Shown in pieces: positions 36,399 to 41,525 of a stretch of DNA of 41,525 bases. A program made the translations under genes and the position numbers. Location of the stretch: contig JADGQM010000003.1 of assembly GCA_017881795.1 (NCBI GenBank), positions 1-41,525 of the forward strand. Reading direction: 5' to 3'. Below the pieces are notes generated by a model. That model worked only from the letters and a program-made list of their open reading frames with translations, had not been told where the DNA came from and made no database searches. This DNA comes from Syntrophobacteraceae bacterium (GTDB lineage: Bacteria; Desulfobacterota; Syntrophobacteria; Syntrophobacterales; Syntrophobacteraceae). Position 1 is the stretch's first letter; the number at the start of each line of letters is the position of its first letter.

Positions 36399-37358
36399 AT
36401 GAAGCTAAGAATCCTGGCGATTTTTGCTGTACTTTTGATTGTTAGTTCATTCGTCGGGTCCCAAGCCCGCGGTGATGACGAGGAATTCAACACTACTGTT
36501 CAGCGCTATCCATATCGGATCCCTGAATTAACGGTCATCGGGACGCCGATCTGGTATAAGATCGGCGCCAAAGAAACCATGCTCGATATCGCCAGGAAGC
36601 ACGGGTTGGGGTACAATGATATTGATCTTCTATTCCCCCGTATGGATGCGTGGATTCCCCCAACCGGCAAGAAAATTTCTATCCCGACCTTTTGGGTCCT
36701 GCCTCCCACTCAGCATCAGCAACTCGTGATCAATGTGCCCGAGCTCAGGCTGTACTTTTTTGACAAAACCTCGTCCACGGTTCAAACCTATCCCATCGGC
36801 ATCGGCGACGAAGGCTGGGAAAGCCCGCTCGGCACTTTTTTTATCAATGATAAGAGAGCCAATCCAACGTGGTATATCCCTGCTTCACTGCAAGAGAAAT
36901 ATGGCATGGCTTCAATGCCTCCCGGGCCGGAGAACCCCCTCGGGGAATATGTTATGAAATTCTCGGCCGGGGCCTATGGCGTTCATGGTACGGCGATGCC
37001 CTGGGGAGTCGGGCGACTGGTCAGCCATGGGTGCATCCGATGTTATCCGGAACACATTAAGCTCCTCTATCCGCAGGTGCCGACGGGAACCAAGTTGGAG
37101 ATCATCTATGAACCCATTAAATTCGGGCAAAAGAACGGGCAGGTGTTTGTTGAAGCCCATCCTGATGTCTACAGAAGGATTCCCGACTACGTCCAGTATG
37201 CGCTTAATAAGCTGGCTCAGCACCCTTCGGCAAAATTCATCGATCAAAAGAAATACCTCATGACGGTGAAGCTCCAAAACGGGGTGCCCACCAATGTTTC
37301 CCGGTTTGCAGCCGATGATGTCTCTTTAAAACTGGTTGAAATCATGCAAGAGCAGTGA
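36399..37358 (+). CDS. L,D-transpeptidase (YkuD/ErfK family) with LysM-like N-terminal region
   Basis: GAKETMLDIARKHGLGYNDIDLLFP (LysM-like), VINVPELRLYFFD, catalytic VHGTAMPWGVGRLVSHGCIRCYPEHIKLLYPQVPTGT. Confidence 0.95.
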   Translation: MKLRILAIFAVLLIVSSFVGSQARGDDEEFNTTVQRYPYRIPELTVIGTPIWYKIGAKETMLDIARKHGLGYNDIDLLFPRMDAWIPPTGKKISIPTFWVLPPTQHQQLVINVPELRLYFFDKTSSTVQTYPIGIGDEGWESPLGTFFINDKRANPTWYIPASLQEKYGMASMPPGPENPLGEYVMKFSAGAYGVHGTAMPWGVGRLVSHGCIRCYPEHIKLLYPQVPTGTKLEIIYEPIKFGQKNGQVFVEAHPDVYRRIPDYVQYALNKLAQHPSAKFIDQKKYLMTVKLQNGVPTNVSRFAADDVSLKLVEIMQEQ

Positions 37359-37616
37359 TATGCGTTGCTGTGGAAGGCGTAATATGGTGCTCGTGCAGTC
37401 CAAAAAACTTCTTGATTTTATGAATTTTCTAGGGTAGCCTGTTGACGTCTTTCCTAACGGTGCGGGATAGCGAAGGCAATTCCCAAAGGCTTTTGCAGTG
37501 AATTGATTGAAAAGGAGAGGAGGTGGGAAGCAGGTATATCTAACGGATTTTGTCAGCAAATGGGTAGGTTTTATCAACACTGGTATTGGGTTAAGTTTAA
37601 CAAGGAGGAAAGAGTA

Positions 37617-37874
37617 ATGAAGAGAATAATGTCAATTCTGTTAGTGGTCGCTTTCGCTTTCACGATGGTTGGTTGTGCTTGCACACAAGATGCCAAGAAG
37701 TGTACAGAGCTTTGTCAGGCAGCCCTGGATAAGGCTCAGCAGGTAGAGCAGTCCTGTGCAAATTACGCCAAGCAAGCTGAAGCAGCCGCTATGAAAGCTG
37801 AAGCAGCCGCCCGCCGGGCTGAGGCAGCAGCTCAAAAATGCGAAGACATTTTCATGAAGAAGATGAAGAAGTAG
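37617..37874 (+). CDS. Lpp/OprI-like alanine-zipper lipoprotein
   Basis: MKRIMSILLVVAFAFTMVGC|ACTQDAKKCTELCQAALDKAQQVEQSCANYAKQAEAAAMKAEAAARRAEAAAQKCEDIFMKKMKK: lipobox, heptad Ala-rich coiled coil, terminal Lys; AAGGAGG RBS. Confidence 0.85.
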   Translation: MKRIMSILLVVAFAFTMVGCACTQDAKKCTELCQAALDKAQQVEQSCANYAKQAEAAAMKAEAAARRAEAAAQKCEDIFMKKMKK

Positions 37875-37904
37875 TTACGCTACGCATTAATATTCTGGTT
37901 GCAT

Positions 37905-37940
37905 GGAAAAGCCGCTAAAGTCTCGTTTAGCGGCTTTTCC
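37905..37940. terminator. strong (probably bidirectional) intrinsic terminator
   Basis: GGAAAAGCCGCTAAA-GTCTCG-TTTAGCGGCTTTTCC, perfect 15-bp stem followed by TTTT, between convergent genes. Confidence 0.93.
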
Positions 37941-37948
37941 TTTTCAGG

Positions 37949-38404
37949 CTACTGCTTTGACTTTTCAACATTTCCAAAGACGAACTTGCTCACCAGGTTT
38001 TCCAGATCCAGAGGCGGTTGCGTATCCCTTATCATGCCTCCCGGCTTGATGTACTCTTCGGAAGCTCCAGGACTGACATAAACATACTTGTCTCCAATGA
38101 TGCCCATGGTCTTGATGCTGGCAATAACGTCTTCTTCGAGACGAACGTCCTTATGGATGCCCATTGTCAGGAGAGCCTGCCCATCGTCCAACCTGATGTT
38201 TTTCACCTGACCGATCGTCACTCCCGCCATGGTCACTGCTGCCTTGTCCTTCAGTCCTGCGACATTTGAGAACCTGGCATGTACTTCATAGTCGGAACTG
38301 CCCCAAGGATGGATATCGCCCAGTTTGAAAGACAGGTACCCCAAACATGAGAGTCCAATTACCAAGAACAGCCCAACGCCTAACTCAAGTCTCCTTCGTT
38401 CCAT
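37949..38404 (-). CDS. mlaD: MlaD family protein (MCE domain)
   Basis: MERRRLELGVGLFLVIGLSCLGYLSFKLG...YEVHARFSNVAGLKDKAAVTMAGVTIGQVKNIRLDDGQALLTMGI...IIGDKYVYVSPG. Confidence 0.93.
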   Translation of the reverse strand: MERRRLELGVGLFLVIGLSCLGYLSFKLGDIHPWGSSDYEVHARFSNVAGLKDKAAVTMAGVTIGQVKNIRLDDGQALLTMGIHKDVRLEEDVIASIKTMGIIGDKYVYVSPGASEEYIKPGGMIRDTQPPLDLENLVSKFVFGNVEKSKQ

Positions 38405-38477
38405 ATGGTCATCCCCTGCCTGTTGAGAAAATGGCGCCGAGTACTGGATGTCGCGAAAAATCAATGATCTTAGACCG

Positions 38478-39263
38478 CTAGAGCAGAATGGAGGTGACCA
38501 CATAATCCGCCGCGAGAATGGACACCGATGAGAGCACCACGGCATTGGTTGTGGCCCGGCCCACCTGTTCGGGGCCGAAGTTGCCGTCGTCAACGCCGGC
38601 GTAGAAGCCCTTGTAGGTGCAGATCCAAATCATCAGAACAGCAAAACCCAGTGATTTTACCATACCCATATAAACATCTTTCCAGACCACACTGTTTTCA
38701 ACCCCTGAGAGGTATGCTCCCGGGCTCACACCCAGGAGGTCGACACCGACCAGATAGCCGCCAAAGATCCCCACGACATCACAATAGGCGGTGAGGAGCG
38801 GAAGGCAGACCAGACCGGCAAGGAGTTTTGGGGTGATCAGGTAAGAGTAAGGGTCGATAGCCATGCATTCCAGCGCATCGATTTGTTCGTCAATCCGCAT
38901 TATCCCGATCTCGGCGCATATGGCTGAGCCGGCTCGGCCGGTGACCATCAGCGCCGAGAGCACAGGTCCCAGTTCGCGGATCAGGCTGAGGGCCACTCCC
39001 GATCCCAGCAGTCCCTCAGAACCGAATTTAGAGAGCGTGTAATAACCCTGCAAACCAAGCACCATGCCCGTGAACGCGGCGGTAAATCCAATGACAAAGA
39101 ACGACTTGGTGCCGATGAAGTGGATTTGCTTTATTACTGACCAAAACTTGCCCGGCGGCTTGACTATCCCTCTAATCATATAAACCAAAAAGAGCCCCAT
39201 CCGGCCGAGGTGTGCGAGCTGATCCAGAGTGGCAGCGCCCAGTGATTGGACCAAGCGAGTCAT
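38478..39263 (-). CDS. mlaE: MlaE family lipid ABC transporter permease
   Basis: GMVLGLQGYYTLSKFGSEGLLGSGVALSLIRELGPVLSALMVTGRAGSAICAEIGIMRIDEQIDALECMAIDP: canonical MlaE. Confidence 0.96.
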   Translation of the reverse strand: MTRLVQSLGAATLDQLAHLGRMGLFLVYMIRGIVKPPGKFWSVIKQIHFIGTKSFFVIGFTAAFTGMVLGLQGYYTLSKFGSEGLLGSGVALSLIRELGPVLSALMVTGRAGSAICAEIGIMRIDEQIDALECMAIDPYSYLITPKLLAGLVCLPLLTAYCDVVGIFGGYLVGVDLLGVSPGAYLSGVENSVVWKDVYMGMVKSLGFAVLMIWICTYKGFYAGVDDGNFGPEQVGRATTNAVVLSSVSILAADYVVTSILL

Positions 39264-40072
39264 CGGCCACTCCTGGTTATTTCGTTTCCCATAATGCGAG
39301 ATAAATAGCCGGCGGTGTTAATCTCTGCAGTATCGGCCTTTCTTTCCAGAAACTGCAGCACCCGTTCGTTTTGGCTCGCTCGGATTTCATCGGGACTTCC
39401 CGCAGCAAGAATGCAACCGCGATCCATAACGATCAACCGATCAGCTATGCGAAAAGCACTCTCCAGTTCGTGCGTCACCACAATGATCGTCATGCCAAGC
39501 GTGTCGCGCAGTTCTAGAATCAACCGATCCAACCCGGCAGCGGTGATCGGATCCAGGCCCGAAGAAGGCTCATCGACAAAGAGAATTTCGGGATCCATGG
39601 CCAGCGCCCGCGCCAAACCCGCCCGCTTGCGCATCCCGCCGCTCAACTGGGAGGGCATGAAGGCGCCAAACTCCGCTAACCCTAACAGGTTGAGCTTGAT
39701 CAGCGCCATGATCCGGATGGTCTCATCGGATAGACGAGTGTGGACTTTAAGGGGAACGGCGATATTTTGCGATACGGTCATCGAGTTGAAGAGCGCACCG
39801 CTCTGGAACAGCACCCCGAGGCGACGCCGATAGTTTCGCATTTCCTCTTCATTAAATTTCCCCAGATCCTGTCCATCAACCATTATCTGTTCTGGCCGAG
39901 TGCGTTTCAAACCGATCAGATGCCTGAGGAGGGTGGTTTTTCCACAACCGCTCACACCCATAATCACGGTAATGTTCGTGTCAGGAATCCCAAAACGAAT
40001 GTCGAAAAGCACCTGTCTTCCGCTATAGTGACTGTTCAGACCACACACGTCGATCAAATCCCTATGACCCAT
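39260..40072 (-). CDS. mlaF: ABC transporter ATP-binding protein, MlaF-like
   Basis: Walker A GVSGCGKTTLLRHL, signature LSGGMRKRAGLARALAMDPEILFVDEPSSGLDP. Start uncertain (40072 or 40120). Confidence 0.94.
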   Translation of the reverse strand: MGHRDLIDVCGLNSHYSGRQVLFDIRFGIPDTNITVIMGVSGCGKTTLLRHLIGLKRTRPEQIMVDGQDLGKFNEEEMRNYRRRLGVLFQSGALFNSMTVSQNIAVPLKVHTRLSDETIRIMALIKLNLLGLAEFGAFMPSQLSGGMRKRAGLARALAMDPEILFVDEPSSGLDPITAAGLDRLILELRDTLGMTIIVVTHELESAFRIADRLIVMDRGCILAAGSPDEIRASQNERVLQFLERKADTAEINTAGYLSRIMGNEITRSGR

Positions 40073-40415
40073 ACTCAATCCTGCTTCCCGCTTCATCCCG
40101 GATCTCAAAGATCTGATCAAGCCTTGCCAGCTGAATCAGCCGCTTGGCATTTTCGCTGAGACCAGACAATCGAAGCGCTCCGCCCCTGCGCGCAAGGCCT
40201 CTCCAGGTTTCCACCAGCATGGCGACCCCCGAGGTATCAAGTTTCGATACCCGTGAAAAATCGATGCGTATTTCCTTAACTGCTCTCTTCTTTGCAGCGC
40301 CCAGGAGCACCTTGCGGATCTCCGGGACCGTCGTCATGGCCACCGGGCCGTGCAATGGGATGGAGAATATGCCTTCCCGGAGCGAACCATTTTCTGGGGA
40401 CGATTGGACCATCAT
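40062..40415 (-). CDS. STAS-domain protein (MlaB-like / anti-sigma factor antagonist)
   Basis: IPLHGPVAMTTVPEIRKVLLGAAKKRAVKEIRIDFSRVSKLDTSGVAMLVETWRGLARRGGALRLSGLSENAKRLIQLARLDQIFEI. Confidence 0.88.
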   Translation of the reverse strand: MMVQSSPENGSLREGIFSIPLHGPVAMTTVPEIRKVLLGAAKKRAVKEIRIDFSRVSKLDTSGVAMLVETWRGLARRGGALRLSGLSENAKRLIQLARLDQIFEIRDEAGSRIEYGS

Positions 40416-40582
40416 AAAGGTTCTCCACTCGGACCATCCTGAGGATGGGCAACAAGCAAGAAACAAGAACTCCCCACCCATAATCGGGAGCCACAGGCGC
40501 CCCAGACAGGGGGGCAGAATTTGCTCACGGACTGAAAGGTTAACCATATTAACGGCAAAATTCCAAACGACAAGATGATTTT

Positions 40583-40612
40583 TTGTTAAAGGTGAAACAG
40601 ATTCTGTTATAA
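40583..40612 (+). promoter_or_regulatory. candidate promoter with palindromic operator upstream of nitroreductase
   Basis: TTGTTA-N18-TTATAA with perfect palindrome AACAGA-T-TCTGTT (40596-40608) in the spacer. Confidence 0.35.
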
Positions 40613-40753
40613 ATCATCATGCGATGTGCTTGATATCACAGATCCGAACCTGAACGACATGAGGTGATGATGTTCGTCTGTCGTTTGGAGGTTGGTTAAG
40701 AGTGAGGGAGGAATTGCAGGCTTTCATTTTCGAGGTGATGCAAAGGAGCGTTA

Positions 40754-41278
40754 ATGAATCCAGAAAGAGCTGATTCGGAGGTGATCAAGGCCATCGCCGA
40801 GCGGCGCAGTGTGAGAAACTTTACCGACGCACCTGTGGACCGTCACGTGATACGGGAAATTGTGCGAGCGGCCTCTTGGGCTCCTTCAGGGTTGAACAAC
40901 CAGCCCTGGCGCTTTGCCATTGTTTGGGACCAAAGCCTGAAAGAAGAGCTCGGGCGCTTGACCCGGTACTCTGCCGTCCTGAAGAATGCGGCGGTTCTGA
41001 TTCCCGTCTTTTTGGACAGGGATAGTTCCTACGATCGCGTCAAGGACTGCCAGGCCATCGGCGCCTGTATGCAGAATCTCTTGCTGGCGGTGCATTCCCA
41101 TGGCCTCGGAGCAACCTGGATCGGGGAAATTTTGAAAAATAAGGAGCGAGTTCTCAATCTGCTCGAGTTGCCGGATCGCCTTGAGCTCATGGGCGTCGTG
41201 GCCATCGGCCACCCTCTCCATCGGAATCAGACTTCACATCGCAAACCGATAGAAGAGCTCGTGGTGCTTGAAAAATAG
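40754..41278 (+). CDS. nitroreductase family protein
   Basis: VIKAIAERRSVRNFTDAPVDRHVIREIVRAASWAPSGLNNQPWRFAIV...GACMQNLLLAVHSHGLGATWIGEI: FMN-binding nitroreductase motifs. Confidence 0.95.
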   Translation: MNPERADSEVIKAIAERRSVRNFTDAPVDRHVIREIVRAASWAPSGLNNQPWRFAIVWDQSLKEELGRLTRYSAVLKNAAVLIPVFLDRDSSYDRVKDCQAIGACMQNLLLAVHSHGLGATWIGEILKNKERVLNLLELPDRLELMGVVAIGHPLHRNQTSHRKPIEELVVLEK

Positions 41279-41303
41279 GGTATTCAAACAGGGAAGGTAG
41301 GCA

Positions 41304-41525
41304 ATGATCCTTGAAACTTTTGTCGTCGGCATGCTCCAAACCAACTGCTACCTCCTGGGCGACAACCAAACACATGTGGCAGTGGTAATCGATCCGGGAG
41401 GTGACAGCGAGCGGATCGCAAAGAGAATCCAGCAACTGGGACTGAACCTTGTGGCGATTCTCAATACCCATGGTCATTTCGATCACATCATGGATGCCTG
41501 GGCCTTGAAGCAGCGGTCGGGAGGT
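41304..41525 (+). CDS. MBL-fold metallohydrolase (glyoxalase II-like), 5' part, runs off the window
   Basis: MILETFVVGMLQTNCYLLGDNQTHVAVVIDPGGDSERIAKRIQQLGLNLVAILNTHGHFDHIMDAWALK (THGHFDH). Confidence 0.93.
   Translation, partial: MILETFVVGMLQTNCYLLGDNQTHVAVVIDPGGDSERIAKRIQQLGLNLVAILNTHGHFDHIMDAWALKQRSGG

Overview
The window is a chromosomal segment that looks like Desulfobacterota/deltaproteobacteria; this is inferred from gene content and protein style, not from any search. It is densely coding and dominated by envelope and acetate/amino-acid metabolism genes. From left to right: the end of an RND efflux operon (acrB fragment, adaptor, TetR); an Omp85/BamA-like protein; a complete tol-pal cluster (cpoB, pal, tolB, tolA, tolR, tolQ) preceded by a sirtuin gene; a lytic transglycosylase; and an acetyl-CoA metabolism/acetylation locus (CoA-transferase-GNAT fusion, AcuB-like CBS protein, AcuC-like deacetylase, acs). 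Next come two toxin-antitoxin remnants/modules, an MBL hydrolase, ndk, a second lytic transglycosylase, enoyl-CoA hydratase, a GlnD-like protein, hisH/hisF, a sugar epimerase and a phosphohexomutase. The right part holds a cysteine synthase fused to a CysRS-like domain, a class II aldolase, an L,D-transpeptidase next to an Lpp/OprI-like lipoprotein, an Mla-type ABC transporter, a nitroreductase and a partial MBL hydrolase. The most notable signals are three large proteins built on apparently inactivated enzyme domains. (1) A cysteine synthase fused to a CysRS-like module that has lost HIGH, KMSKS and the Zn ligands. (2) A CoA-transferase-GNAT fusion with the catalytic Glu replaced by Arg, next to the acs/acuC/acuB/sirtuin genes, resembling the architecture of Salmonella Pat. 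(3) A GlnD homologue whose nucleotidyltransferase DxD motif is gone while the HD and ACT domains remain. I also found a chimeric TA remnant (YoeB N-terminus joined to PIN C-terminus behind an intact Phd antitoxin), an Lpp-LDT pair with a Cys-rich alanine zipper, and several dispersed palindromic intergenic repeat families. No tRNA, rRNA, CRISPR array, transposase or prophage was recognised.
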